Positions 1 through 11,715 of a stretch of 64,000 bases of DNA are shown here, piece by piece. The DNA is taken from assembly GCF_032062135.1 (NCBI RefSeq), contig NC_092864.1:18486332-18550331 (forward strand). Reading direction: 5' to 3'. The notes beneath the pieces are model-generated. The model saw only the letters and a program-made list of their open reading frames with translations, searched no databases and was not told where the DNA came from. Origin of the DNA: Pyxicephalus adspersus. Taxonomy: Eukaryota; Chordata; Amphibia; Anura; Pyxicephalidae. The translations under genes and the position numbers were made by a program. Numbering within the stretch: the stretch's first letter is position 1; each line of letters starts with the position of its first letter.

Positions 1-236
1 ATTATTATGAAGGCTGGAATCCGGCTGGCAGTGAGGCGAGTGTACGTGCACACTCGAGTCCGGACCGCGGTAAACCGCGCGTACTTTCGCGCTTCCAGCG
101 AGCGCGGATTTTATTGATGAATCAGGGGCACTGACTTAGAGTATTCAGATAAAGATGTTTGACTTCCTTTGACTTTTCCTGATCTGTGTACTAACTCTGG
201 GTTGTTCAAAGAGCAATAAGCTATTTTGTTCCTGAA
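1..236. other. CpG-rich repeat-like edge, no gene
   Basis: The first 120 bases are unusually CpG-rich for this window and contain short palindromes such as GTGTACGTGCACAC and CCGCGGTAAACCGCG. This looks like the end of a dispersed element cut by the window edge. Positions 120-236 show nothing recognisable. Confidence 0.3.
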
Positions 237-465
237 GCCTGATTTAATAGTGCTCTCCAAAGCTGGAGAGGATACACTTTCATCATTGAAGCTTGGTGAT
301 CCAGCAAACCTTGAATGGATTTCTTCACAGTAATTTGCAGTAAGTATGTGTGCAATATATATTGTTAGACCTGGACCAGATCAATTCCAGGTTTTCTAGA
401 TCACCCAGCTTCACTAATGAATATGTATTCCCTCCAGCGCTAGAGAGCTTTATTAATTCAGAGCC
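237..465. repeat. Foldback MITE, family A (copy 1)
   Basis: The ends are inverted copies of each other: GCCTGATTTA plus CTCTCCAA on the left, and the complementary AGAGAGCTTTATTAATTC on the right. The middle holds the paired strings GGTGATCCAGCAAACC and TCTAGATCACCCAGC. The whole element is one long imperfect palindrome of about 230 bp with no coding capacity. Related copies are at 2505, 4296, 23864 and 35844. Confidence 0.75.
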
Positions 466-2504
466 AAAGTTTCCCAGCACAGCCACATACATCTCCTACT
501 CTTTTTTCCGAGCTAATCATAATGATCTAGGTATTTTGGCAGGTGGAGTAGTGGATTAAGATGTCAGGACGCAGGCCTATCCAATCTCAAATGCAGCCCA
601 GACTCCAGACCCTACAGAGGAAAATTCTGATCAGCCTAACTAGACTAACTTACATTTCTTACCAGTATTCCCTGGAGCTCACAACCACTACAATTTGAAT
701 CCTAGGTGACATGTATTGTCCTTCTACCACCTTTCTTTTTTTGACCAAATTGGTCACAATACTATTTTTGTATAGGAAAATTATACTAGTAATCCTTTAG
801 GTGCCATGAATATGTCCTACACCCCCTAATACTTAAAAATGGAAAGGATTAAAAATAATGCCCACAGCTTTGCTTGTTTTAATATTGTACAGCAGGCTCC
901 GCACTGTAACCAACATACTTGCTGACTATGTCACATTATTACTCGTATGCAGCTGCCCTGCAACAATGACAGGTCCAGCACCCTTCATGGCTGTATCCAT
1001 GGAAAAAGCCATCTTTGCTGCCGGCTCCTTGGCAGCCTTCTGTGAAGATGGCAATCCTCTTTTGCCATTGGGCAGCCACGTAGATGGTGCACTTTGAGTG
1101 GTAGCTGGTTTCTCTTGTGTAGTCACATATGGTATTTGGTAAGACCAGACAGCAGGATACCAGCTCTCTGTGTCTTGACACCACCAAACTTATGTAAGCT
1201 TTTTGGTCATCCTATTTCAAAACCTTCAGCATAAGTTGCAACACTTCCTTGCCCCCTGCATCTTTAAAAGCTAAGATTTTGGATATGTCTGTGGAAATGT
1301 TCTTCCCATATAGTATACACAGATACTGATCTTAGAATAGTGGACTTTCCTTTGTTCCAGTTAATCCCAAAGGTATTTGGTGAGGATAAGTTAAACTTCT
1401 GAGGAGGCCGTTTTTGTCTTCAGATGAAACCAAACCTTTATTGACCTGGCTTTGGGCAATGTCTTTTAAGAACAGCTTAAGGCTTTCCACACTCTTGCCA
1501 AAAGGTTGGACTAAATTGTCTTTCTATGATGTAGTTCAGTAAGAAGCAGGATGTCTGCATATGCTTTCATATAAAATCTACATTGGGGATGAGTCTGTTC
1601 AGAACAAGTTGAACCTCTAGAACAGAGTTTTAATCAGTAACTCAAGCATTTAGAATCAGCAGTGAGCAGTTTTTTTGCAGGAAAGGGAGGTGACTGTTTT
1701 CTCTATAGATGAAGTTTATTCAGCTTTGTTTGCCTTCCATGGTTCCACCTTTACCCTCTCCTTAACATAGTAATGAAATTATCACTGCAAAAAAAGACAA
1801 GCATCAGAGTAAAAACTAGAAAGATTGGGAAATATAGAGAGTTGGTGACGTGGGGGGAATTGGGGGAACCATTTAAGGTCCAAGTTCCTGATCCGGCACC
1901 AATGTTCGCTACACACCACTCTCCCAATCAAACGCCGCATTCTTTGTCTAGCAATCCCTAAAAAGGCTAAATGTGCCTTCCAAGCACTCAGTGGCCCCTA
2001 GGACTTCTGTGCACCAAGGATGGTCCACGAGCCCACAGATAATCCAGTACAAGAGAATCCAGCAAAGGCAAATCAAGAATACAGAGCCAGAGGTCAACCA
2101 CCAGACAAAGTATACAAAGACAAGCAGAGTCAGGCAAAGGTAAATCCAGGTAGCATACAATAACAGTCAGAAACAGGCAGAAGCAGCAACAGTAAATCCA
2201 ACAAAATAACACATCAGCAGCAATTTAACCCAGCCTAACTGTATAACAGGCAACTGGTGACTGTGAGCGGAAAGGCTATAATGACCTAGCAGCCAATGGC
2301 TGGGCAGGATGAAGCCAGATACTAATCTGGCTTAGCTGTGCAGAATAAACAGGGCATGAAATATTGCGGTCACGCAGATTAACTTCTTTTAACAGACCAG
2401 ATCTTGTATGTGCTGATGAGGCACCGTGCACAGCCCATAGAATGTGTGGACATCACAGCATCAAAAACTCAAAGTCCCCAGATAAGTGCGGGTTGATTTA
2501 CTGA
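466..2504. other. No gene seen; repeat-like block near 1840-2350
   Basis: The short open frames here show no splice context, domain or composition of a real protein. Positions about 1840-2350 (CCGGCACCAATGTTCGC, then a purine-rich CAGxCAAAG-type stretch) resemble a moderately repeated unit. A similar purine-rich stretch lies near 56600-57000. I cannot classify it. Confidence 0.3.
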
Positions 2505-2720
2505 GCCTGATTTATTAAATCTTTCCAAGACTGCTAAGGATAATCTATCATGGGAAAATCTGGGTGATCAAGCAAACCTGGTATGGAAATGGTCAAGAAT
2601 TGAAAATGTTTGCTAACTCATAGCAAAGGATTTTTAAGAAATCCATTCCAAGTTTGGTGGATCACCCAGGTTCTCCTAGTCTATGCTCTCCAGTCCTGGA
2701 GAGCCTTAATAAATCAGGCC
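2505..2720. repeat. Foldback MITE, family A (copy 2)
   Basis: It begins GCCTGATTTATTAAAT and ends with the complement TTAATAAATCAGGCC. The internal halves pair through CTGGGTGATCAAGC and GGATCACCCAGG. It is about 216 bp long, more diverged than copy 3, and has no open frame of its own. Confidence 0.8.
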
Positions 2721-2815
2721 CACTATGTCTACCCACTATGTAAGAACTCCAAACTATCATGTATTCCTGTATCATGTATAGCCGCATAGTCTTGCTAATA
2801 AAATACCAAGTAATT

Positions 2816-3065
2816 TTACCCTTCACTTGTGCCAAGATAGGATTGCTTAACCACCAGGCTTTTGCAAGTGTCTGTTTTGCAACCAGAGGGGTTTGGGACC
2901 AGTAGGGGATCCAAGAGGCCTTTCCAGATACTCTTTTCTAGAAGAGTATAGATATTTGATATACCCCAATCTAAAAATGCTTCAAGCCAGGACATTTCCA
3001 CCAAATGTGCTAAAGGCCTTTTTTTTACATTTTTCCATTTCTTTTATGGTAGAGTGATTTAGAGA
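2816..3065 (-). pseudogene. L1-type ORF2 C-terminal remnant
   Basis: Read on the minus strand, one frame gives HIWWKCPGLKHF, then a stop, then a run ending LVAKQTLAKAWW. The pattern H-x-x-W-x-CP-x-x-x-x-FW, followed by a L-x-A-x-Q-T-x-A-x-x-W segment, is typical of the far C-terminus of L1-clade ORF2 proteins, after the reverse transcriptase. Several in-frame stops and the absence of any RT core upstream make it a dead, 5'-truncated fragment of about 80 codons. The call rests on family knowledge and a short motif match, so it is moderate only. Nothing suggests it is expressed. Confidence 0.5.
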
Positions 3066-4295
3066 TTTATTACTGGACTTTTTCTGAAGAATAACATATT
3101 GCCAGAAAAGGCAGGTATTCCCCCGGAGCATTCAGTTTTGTTAGCAGTGTAAGGCGGAATGCCCCCACCATTACGATGCAGCTAGATATGGCTTTAGAAG
3201 AGACAGGTGCATAGATCTACTCTGTAACACATGTATGAGATGTGTTTCGACTATTCATTTCATGACCTTAAAGTAAACTTTGCACAGGCAGGCAACATGT
3301 TCACATACATAGCAGATATTGAGAAAGTCTACATTTCACTGGAACCATTTCCACCAGTTGAAACATGAAGCAAAGGATATGATAATAGCATATTCTCTCT
3401 TCTACCACACATCTGGTATTACATTATTTATGACAATTTCACAGCTTTATATTTTCAAGCTTGCACACAGGCAAACTTCCTTAACTTTTAGAAATATAAA
3501 ATCTGTTTATTAAATTTAAATGCACTAATTGGATTTTTTAGCTACGTAGATGTTTGTCTTAGAGATTTATTAACTGATAACTGGAATATTTGGCAGGAAC
3601 TTATCACACTAGATATTGTGTAGCTAAAAACCACAGTGGAGGTCGTAAGTTTAGAAATAAAAAAAATCATAAAACAAATTCTAAATGTTTGTAACTAATG
3701 AACTTTGATCAGGCGTATCAATCTGGAGGGTGGGAGGCACTGATGATGTCAAGCAACCACAATAATCAAACAATCTCCCAGCATTTACATACACCAAAAA
3801 TACATTTTTTCACAGTCTCTTGAACTGTTTATCATTTGATGTGCCCAATATATAACATTAGATAACACACTGTCATTACCTAAAGTATGTGTGTTGCAAC
3901 AATGTTTTAACCTTTTTGACCTCTACTAAGCAAATTGTGCCTTTAATGTGGAATGTGGCCCCATAGGGAAAATTCTGTTTATTTCTTCTCCCAATGTCTT
4001 ACAATGACATTTCTCTAGTGGGAATATAGACAGAAATATAAAAGGGATATGGATTCTAACCTTTCCTATTCTAACATTGATAAATGTTTTGTTTGGAGTT
4101 GGGCTTTAAGCAGGCTAGTATAAATATTTAAATGGCTTAATATTGGTTATACATTATTTATATTAATAATATTCAATTATTTATAACAATATACATATTA
4201 GTCATATTAATTATTGCCTTTATTGCTCTGTACAACACCACAAACCATTGATAGGAGATTGTGATATTAGAGAACAGGAAACACTGTATACATAT
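3066..4295. other. Unique-looking AT-rich DNA, no gene
   Basis: I see no ORF of note, no splice-bounded exon and no clear repeat ends. Composition is AT-rich, with runs of TATTA near 4140-4210. Confidence 0.4.
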
Positions 4296-4518
4296 GGGCC
4301 TGATTTATTAAAGTTCTCCAAGGCTGGAGAGGGTACACGTTCATCTTTGACACTGGGTGATCCAGCAAACCTGGAATAGATTTCCTAAAATCATTTGCTA
4401 TTTGCTAGCAAATGATTTGAATCCTGAACCAGATCCATTCAAGGTTTGCTGGATCACCCAGCTTCACTGATGAAAGTGAATCCTCTCCAGTCTTGGATTG
4501 CTTTATTAAATCAGTCCC
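4296..4518. repeat. Foldback MITE, family A (copy 3, best preserved)
   Basis: It runs from GGGCCTGATTTATTAAAG to TTTATTAAATCAGTCCC. Left and right halves are near reverse complements across a centre at about 4400 (TTTGCTATTTGCTAGCAAA). The pairs CTGGGTGATCCAGCAAACC and GGTTTGCTGGATCACCCAG are almost perfect. At 223 bp this is the cleanest family member in the window. It has no transposase, so it must have been mobilised in trans. Confidence 0.85.
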
Positions 4519-5887
4519 TGGGGCTCCAGAAATATGGTAACCAGCCATGGCCATTCACATGGTCTTGTAAAGAGAACTTCAACTGTTTAATCCTATGTAA
4601 TTATTTTCCAAATGTTATACAAGGATATTTTGATAAAGCTATTTCGTCAGACTTGTTTTTAAAATTATGTATTTTGTAAGATCTTTTACAACTGTATGAT
4701 CAATGTTTAATTAGCAGTATGCTTAGAAACAGGGCACCAAACTAAAGTGTTGCTGAGAGGTGTGCTTTCTGATTTAAAAGAGAAAAAAAACATATGGTAA
4801 TACACACCTGGTCAGATCATCCTGTTTTGATCTTTCCACATCATGTTGGTAATATCAAAGTTGCAAAATGACTGCACAATAAACACATAAGTCAGGGGGA
4901 GGTTCCCTGTGAGCATTGCACTCAATTGAACTACTCAGTACTAAAGGGCATGCATTGCATGTAAAAAGGTTTTTACTATATAGACTACCAAAATATATGT
5001 TAAACTTTAGTTAACTTTAGGCGTGTGATCCCTAACATCACAAACAAAGGCTTATACCAGATATCCAGCCAAAAAAAGTATGGCTCATTAAAAAATACAC
5101 CCTTTACTCTCATTAGCTATCACCACATAAACTTATCGCCTCCTTTTGCTACTTCTTCTTATCATACTGCAGCTCTGCTATCAAAGACTGCAAAAGGCTA
5201 ATACCAGGTCATATTCAGGTACCTACACTGCTAGCATTTCAAACATCTTTTTAATGTTGCATGATAATAAATATAAAGCTGCATTATTATGTGTATTTAA
5301 TATCTGCCTAGAGTTCAGCTTTGAATTTATTCTGAAATTAAGCATGTGCCAGTGGTTTGGTATTAATATCTTAAATAGCCAATCTACAGTATATGCTGCC
5401 ATAGGAAACAAATATATATGTGTGCCTGTTGGTTGGTTCTTTGATTGGTTGATAGGACTGATACTGTATTGATATCCTCCAGCTCTCCTTGTAAATTCAG
5501 AAATGAATATACATGCCATAAACAAGTGTTTAATCCACCTGGCAATACCATGATACCCTTTTTTTGTTGAGTTTGCTACCCGCTTTTCTGTGCTTGTAAA
5601 ATCCTTGACCGCCAATCCACAAATGAGATCAGGCTTTCTACACACATTTTTATGGTACCCTCATAAAAATATCTGACCAACAATTCTATTTCTGCCATTT
5701 GGAAAAATAAAAGACTTTTCTGCACAACATATACAGTTAGTAACTGTAACATTTTTAACTCAACTTGCAAGAAGAAAGATCTACTTACAGTGAGAATGGC
5801 CCATCACCAGCATGTGAATTGCTGTACCAGGTGCAGCTGAGAAAATCAATAAAGTTCACATAGCACCTGAAATTTTCTGGCATATGC
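4519..5887. other. No gene supported
   Basis: Overlapping open frames on both strands at 5146-5770 reach 140 codons. They have no recognisable domain, lack splice context and are rich in low-complexity residues. I treat them as chance. Confidence 0.4.
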
Positions 5888-6055
5888 TCTGAATGAAAGG
5901 GAAAATGAAGCAAAAAAACAAATTAGTGGAAAGAACGAGAAAGATAAAAGAAAGGAAGGAGAGTAAAGATGGGAAGCGTAAAAGGAAGAAGAAAAGAGGA
6001 GAGAAGTGAGTGGAGAAAAAAAAGGGTAAAGAAGAAAGTAGAAGGAAGAAACATC
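5888..6055. repeat. Polypurine (GA-rich) tract
   Basis: About 165 bases are almost pure A/G on the plus strand (GAAAGGAAGGAGAG-type runs), abutting the (TA)n run at 6060. The reverse strand gives a spurious Ser/Phe/Leu-rich open frame. Confidence 0.85.

Positions 6056-6059
<4 letters not shown>

Positions 6060-6102
<43 letters not shown>
6060..6102. repeat. (TA)n microsatellite
   Basis: Uninterrupted TA dinucleotides, about 21 units. Confidence 0.95.
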
Positions 6103-6106
<4 letters not shown>

Positions 6107-6459
6107 AATATTAGGCAAAGGTTATTGTGATCATACCAGACTCCTATTATGTTTACTGTTAGGGTTTACACAGTATGAATAGGATGTCAGAACCCATTGG
6201 ATATTGCAGTTTCAGGTTAAAAAGGTTGGTTTTATAGCACCCACTCCTTCTAAAGAAAATGTTCTTAACTTACCCTAACTACATATGGACACTTTGTGAT
6301 AAGGTCATCAGCACGACTAATTGAAAATAGGGCTAAGAGATGCTGAAAGTAGGCACAGGACTCTCTGCAGCTCAATTATTAAACTTCCACCTCTTTCTAG
6401 CTTTCTTGGATGGCTTTTGATTGCTGATTTATATAGTCAGGTTCTTTCTGGCCCTGTAA

Positions 6460-6707
6460 TGGAACTCTTGAAATAACTTTCAGGTCTTAGGGAACCCCCT
6501 GCTATGATTACTATATCCAAAGCTCACAATATACTAGCATGGTTTTATTGTGAAGAATGCCTCTTACAATGTGCCTGTGAACAATGTCACGCTTACAGAT
6601 AGTCAAAAAGACCTGAGAGGCACAAATTGCTCATTGCTCAAGGAACCCCTAGAAACTTTTGGAGGTACCTATGGTTCCATTGAATCTTGGCTGAGAAATG
6701 CTGATCT
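6460..6707. repeat. hAT-like MITE, family C (copy 1)
   Basis: It shares a common body with 22041-22281, 29398-29575 and 45208-45479: CTTGAAATAACTTTCAGG on the left, AATTGCTCATTGCTCAAGG on the right, and a GAGAAA-type terminus. The best copy has CAGTGTTTCT/AGAAACACTG ends, a hAT-style terminus (family knowledge). No coding capacity. Confidence 0.7.
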
Positions 6708-8019
6708 AGCTAGTTGTTGGCTTTCAAAAGCTTTTTGTATTTTAATTGAACAAAGTGATCTACATTGCAAAAGAAGCCGATAGGAGAGAGTATACTAAAA
6801 TATGTTTTATAATGCCACTTCTCTATTAACTGTGACTGTAGCTGTATTGCTGATCCAGATTTAGAATTGTCAATCACCAGCTGCTAAACAGATTTTCACT
6901 GACAGTTTTCTACAGTTCATTCATTTTGCAACTTACGGTTAGAGCATGCATGAACACTATTGTGCATTGCCAGGTATACAATAATCCGCACACATATAGT
7001 TTGAACACAGTTCTTCATTTTTACATCAATCCTACAAATACACATAAATAATAATAAAAAAACTTTGTGAGTGATTTGCAAAAGCACATTAAGTAGAGAA
7101 ATGTTGCAAAATATATAAAATTGGTATAATAATTCATGTAATATTATGAATTTCAAATCCTAACAATAACCTTGTTTTTTCTTCCCTCATGGTCTGTTGC
7201 ATATATCATTGATTTTGGTTGTATCTGTGCCAACAAAGACCTGTTGATCCCTCCAAAAGTCCTGTGAGCTGATTACTTCACGTGTGTGTCTCCGCTCAGA
7301 TAGCATTGTTCTCATTTCTCTATTCGAGCTGTGGAACACTTCTTATAAATTATGTTATGGATTTATGTATGTCTACATACTTTATACACTTTGTACAACT
7401 TTGGATAGGAAGTGAAAAAAATAAAAATAAAATAAAGCATTTTTGAAATGACCTAGGGCAGGTGAGCTGCAATACATTACATATTTTTCTTTGGTTTAGA
7501 TATGATTTCAAGTAGAACTTTAGGCACTAGTGTAAACATGGTTTGATGAGTGCTATAATATATCCAAAAATTCTAAAAGCATCATCTATAGCATACCCCC
7601 AGCATCTGTGATCGGTTGGCCCACCTGTAGCCTGTTAGATCTTTATCACAGAGCAGAGGTAAGTTCTCTAAAACTACTCAATGACTTTGTGCTTCAGGTC
7701 TGACAGGCGGTAAACAGCCCTCCTCTCTCTAAGTGTTAGGTTAGTCCCACTTTCGCATTCTTGTCCTTTATACAGTGCAGTTTGGCACTGGTGCAGGAAA
7801 AAGAACAAACAGGTAGTACGGAGTTTCAGGATGCCAGCTGTACAGACTCACTGCCCACTTAGCTACAAACTCCCAGCCCTTCCTTAACTCCTGCACAAGA
7901 CTTTATCCCAGGAGAATTGCGGCTCCCAAAAGATGCTCTTCTAGCCTTCATCTCCATATACTGCTGCAAAGTACATTATCTGGAATGCACATGTATTCTT
8001 AGCCTGTGCAGTCTATGGC
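6708..8019. other. No gene or clear repeat seen
   Basis: AT-rich DNA with scattered short frames and no splice-bounded exon. Confidence 0.35.
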
Positions 8020-8346
8020 TTTGTACTCACGTGCAATAATTGTCGTTGGAAAGGATCTTTCACAATTATTTCCAATGGCAAATGACTGCACGATGCATGA
8101 ATGAATGTGTACATACAGTACCATTCTGCTCTATAGAGAGGGGAAGGGGGAAAACGATGCAGGTGCACCCCACTACGCTCTCTCCCCTTCACTTCCATTA
8201 CGATCAGTTGTCATCCATGGATCCGCCAGGACAGTCATTCAGACAATGGATGACGAACACTGTACACACGCAAGATTCTCATGTGATATCCGCCCTGAGC
8301 AGATTATTGGACGGGAACCATTGCACTTGTGTACATAGCCTTAGCC
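8020..8346. repeat. CG-rich inverted-repeat element, family B (copy 1)
   Basis: Termini read GTACTCACGTGCAAT on the left and ATTGCACTTGTGTACATAGCC on the right. Internal hallmarks are TTGTCGTTGGAAAGGATC, a GAGGGGAAGGGGGA block, GGATCCGCCAGGACAG and CTGAGCAGATTATTGG. The same ordered blocks occur at 8836, 14304, 22530 and 27176. Confidence 0.8.
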
Positions 8347-8665
8347 TTACATGCACCTGACTTACTTTGGCGAATTTGTAACCCCTTTCTATATGATATG
8401 TGCATTACATACACCTGTCCCCTGCACAGTGCGTTTTGTACTCCTGACCCCTGTGCTCACATGCTCCTTTCTCCTTCACTTTGTACTCCAGACCCCTGCA
8501 TTATATGCCTAACATAATCCTTTCCCTTCTTTTTTTTGTACTCCTGTCTGATTATGTGCTGTCCGTTACATACTTCTGACCCCTTACTTTGTGCATTATG
8601 CTCTCCTGACCCATTTGCTACTAATTCTTGTTCCCTGCACTTTGTGATTTGTGTACTTCTAGCCA
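8347..8665. repeat. Degenerate minisatellite (TACTCCTGACCCCTG type)
   Basis: Loose head-to-tail variants of a roughly 40-base unit containing TGTACTCCTGACCCCTGC and CACTTTGTACTCC. The unit is strongly diverged, so the array is old. It starts right at the end of the family B element. Confidence 0.6.
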
Positions 8666-8835
8666 CTGCACTCTTTTTGCTGTATTGTAAAGTAAATACT
8701 CATGAACAGCAACGCTGAATGCCAAGCAGTCTTCAACTATTGTATTAAAGTTCTTCTTTAGGTTAGACAAAGCAAATGGGTTAGCTCCCTGTCTATACTT
8801 TACTGTTCTGTGTCCTCTTGCTCTTGGTAGACTAA

Positions 8836-9145
8836 AGCTACGCACACACGTTCAATTTTTCTCACCCAATAATCGGCTCAGGGCGGAGAGAATCTGGCGT
8901 GTGTACAGCCCACGTCGTCTGTCCTGGCGGATCCACGGACAATGAACGACGAGCGATCCTAATGTAAGGGAAGGGGGAGAGTGCGCAGCAGGGTGCCACT
9001 CCGTCGCTCTCCCCCTCCCCTCTCCATAGAGCAGAACGGTGCTATATGTACAGCACTCGTTCATGCATCGTGAGGTTCTTATCATTCGAAAAGATTGTGA
9101 AAGATCCTTTCCAACGACAAGAATTGCACGTGTCTATGCGGCTTT
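8836..9145. repeat. CG-rich inverted-repeat element, family B (copy 2)
   Basis: Starts AGCTACGCACACACG and ends GCACGTGTCTATGCGGCTT, with the family order reversed relative to copy 1: CCCAATAATCGGCTCAGGGC, GGCGGATCCACGG, GGAAGGGGGAGAGTG, GAAAGATCCTTTCCAACG. Copies 1 and 2 are inverted about 500 bp apart, so together they could form a large foldback. Confidence 0.8.
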
Positions 9146-11262
9146 ATGCTTTTGGCACACAAAAATATCGTACAAGGACTGTGGCATACGTATAGACACT
9201 GTCAGTAGGCTTAAGTGTTATTCATCCACACCCCTTTACAACTCTCCAACTGTTAATTTTGCCCCAATCACCTTTCCTATGATACCACTGCTCCACTTGT
9301 GGTGCCTCAGGCACTGTCCCAATCCTTTCATTGTCACTGACTACAATACAAGGCAGATAGGACAGGTAGCACTAAGCATTATATTAGGATTTTTCCTAGG
9401 GGATTATTCCGTAGGGGAATAGAAGTTCCACTTTTTTCTGTAGTACTATAAATTTACAGACTAAGTATTTCTTTATATGATACTTCTGCTTTTATTATAA
9501 CTTGTGTTTCAGAATTGGAGACATAGCTCCTTTATCCATACCCCTAGCACCAGCATAGCACTGCTAATAAGAATGCCACCCCTGACTACAGTTCCGTAAA
9601 AAAACTTGTATCCAGTTATGTATTGGTTAAACATTGTTTGGAGGCATATTTGTAAAGCAGTCAATGTGACACCAAATATTTACTGGTGTTAAATCAATCA
9701 CTATCATTTAAAACATATGGATCAAGAAAATTCACCTGCATTTGGTTAATGCCACATTCACTGCTTAATAAATTTACATTTCAGTGTATTTCCAATCTAG
9801 TTAGAAAAAACACCCACTAAGTCCAATATTACTTTCATGTGATCCTCCAGGCAGTAACATTTCACTGGGGAAATAAGGGTGAAGACTCAAGCTTTCTTGC
9901 TTTGTCTAATATTGTTATTATGATGTACTAGAGTAAAGGGCACATAATTGATTTTAGAAATGTAATCATATTTCTTAATTGTCTAGACACCAGGATGGGG
10001 AGGAGAGGTGACTATGTCCACTTAGGTCATAATTTGTTAAATGTACCCATCAGGCTGGTAAAAACGATTGCATCACATTGCAAGGGGATACAATATGTGT
10101 TGTAGATACAGTTAAGATCTTGAGATTAGATTTTTTTTTACTGGCATTCTAATTAAGCTTTATTTCTTTAGCTATATTATTTTAGAATATTTTCCTCTTT
10201 GAAGTTTAAAGATCTACCATAGATATTGCAATGTCAAGTCTCAATATCTAATTCTCTATATGAATAAACACCAAAATTGGTTGTAGAAACTAGACTTCCC
10301 CATAGTGACCCATTCAGGCAAACCCCTGACAACTCATAAAAATGTATAGGTGGTTCAGCCTATAAATATGAAATAAGTGAAATCCCATTTTTTGACCTAC
10401 ACGCTTTAGAAAATGATGCAGTGTCAACTACTATTATGGAAGACCACATCCAATAGCCATTTTATAGAGAACTATTTTATATCATGTTAAAGCCAAAAGT
10501 TTGTAGAATAAAAAGAAACGCAGATGTTTTGACTTCATTGACTGCACGGTCGCCCCGGATTGACTGAAAGTCAGGCAAAATCACTTTCAATAGAAGCAAA
10601 AGAAGGCCAATTATTCATCTCTGCAAAGGTTTTCTTTAAATGACATAACACGTCATTCAGGTGCACTAGAGATGCTGGAGCGTGGGCAGATGTGATGATG
10701 CGGAAGGGGTGAAGGTATTGTCTCCCAAGCATATATAGTGCTGTATTGTCAGAGATCTGATACTCTCCTGAGATCCCCAGTGCACTGATCTATAATTTGC
10801 AAGCACCGTACAGCTGTTCTTACGACAATTGACCTTATTCTGACAAATGCTGCCTCGTTAATGTATAGAAGATCGCATCATCTACATCTATAAAGTCTCA
10901 TTGTTCACATCTTTTGGGTGTATGTAGATCATAAACTACGTGTGGTAACACCAATGACAGCAATGTCCATTTTTTGTATGAATAAAACAATTTTATCAAT
11001 TGTATCAAGTTTAAAAAATGTTCATGTTTTAGGAAACCAGTTCTTGTGTAAATTAGGAACCAATGCATTCCCATTTTTGCATATCACTCAAATAAATATT
11101 AATCTTTTCAAGGTGCAGAAATAATGACAAATCATCTAATGCCAAATTTTCAGCATAAAATTTAGGTCAAGGAATTGGTATCAAAACAAAAAAAGTAATC
11201 AACGCATCGTATAATTATACTTATATCACATCTTACTTTTTTGTATATTATTATGAATACAA
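9146..11262. other. No gene seen; complex unique block 10520-10900
   Basis: Positions 10520-10900 are less AT-rich and less repetitive than their surroundings (for example GAAGGCCAATTATTCATCTC and AACACGTCATTCAGGTGCAC). They have no ORF. This could be a conserved non-coding element or just unmasked unique DNA. The rest shows nothing. Confidence 0.3.
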
Positions 11263-11373
11263 TAGGGTCTAATTACAAAGCAGTGAATCTGACATTCTAT
11301 AGTGGGGAATAAGTCGCAGAAAACATATGAACTTTACCAGATGTAGTGAATGTCAGATTTTATAAATAGAACA
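11263..11373. repeat. Short palindromic MITE, family K (copy 1)
   Basis: GGGTCTAATTACAAAG and GTGAATCTGACATTC on the left are mirrored by GAATGTCAGATTTTATAAAT on the right, about 110 bp in all. It is related in layout and core to 58580-58727. Confidence 0.6.
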
Positions 11374-11678
11374 CAATTTATATAACATCCAACATAATGG
11401 AACCTAAGCCTATGTTATATTTTATTGGCTGTATTTGCATGAACAGTTCAATAGCTTACCTCCAAAATGATTTTAAAAACATTAAAACAACATAAATAAA
11501 TCAACATAAAAGATAAAAAAATATTAAACAAAAAACAATGAAAAACAAAAATAAAATAATTTACATTGCCCTGTTTTCTTCCAAAATTTCCACAACTTTC
11601 ATTTGGAAAATTGTATGAATACTTGGAGAAAGTTACAAAAAAGTTATGTGAAAACATTCATAAAAAAACTCCAAAGTG

Positions 11679-11715
<37 letters not shown>

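Noticed and set aside
5223..5645. 140-codon open frame on the minus strand
   Set aside because: No domain, no splice context, overlaps an equally long plus-strand frame, AT-rich composition. Consistent with chance.
5846..6118. 90-codon minus frame rich in Ile-Tyr, Ser and Phe
   Set aside because: Translation of the (TA)n microsatellite and polypurine tract.
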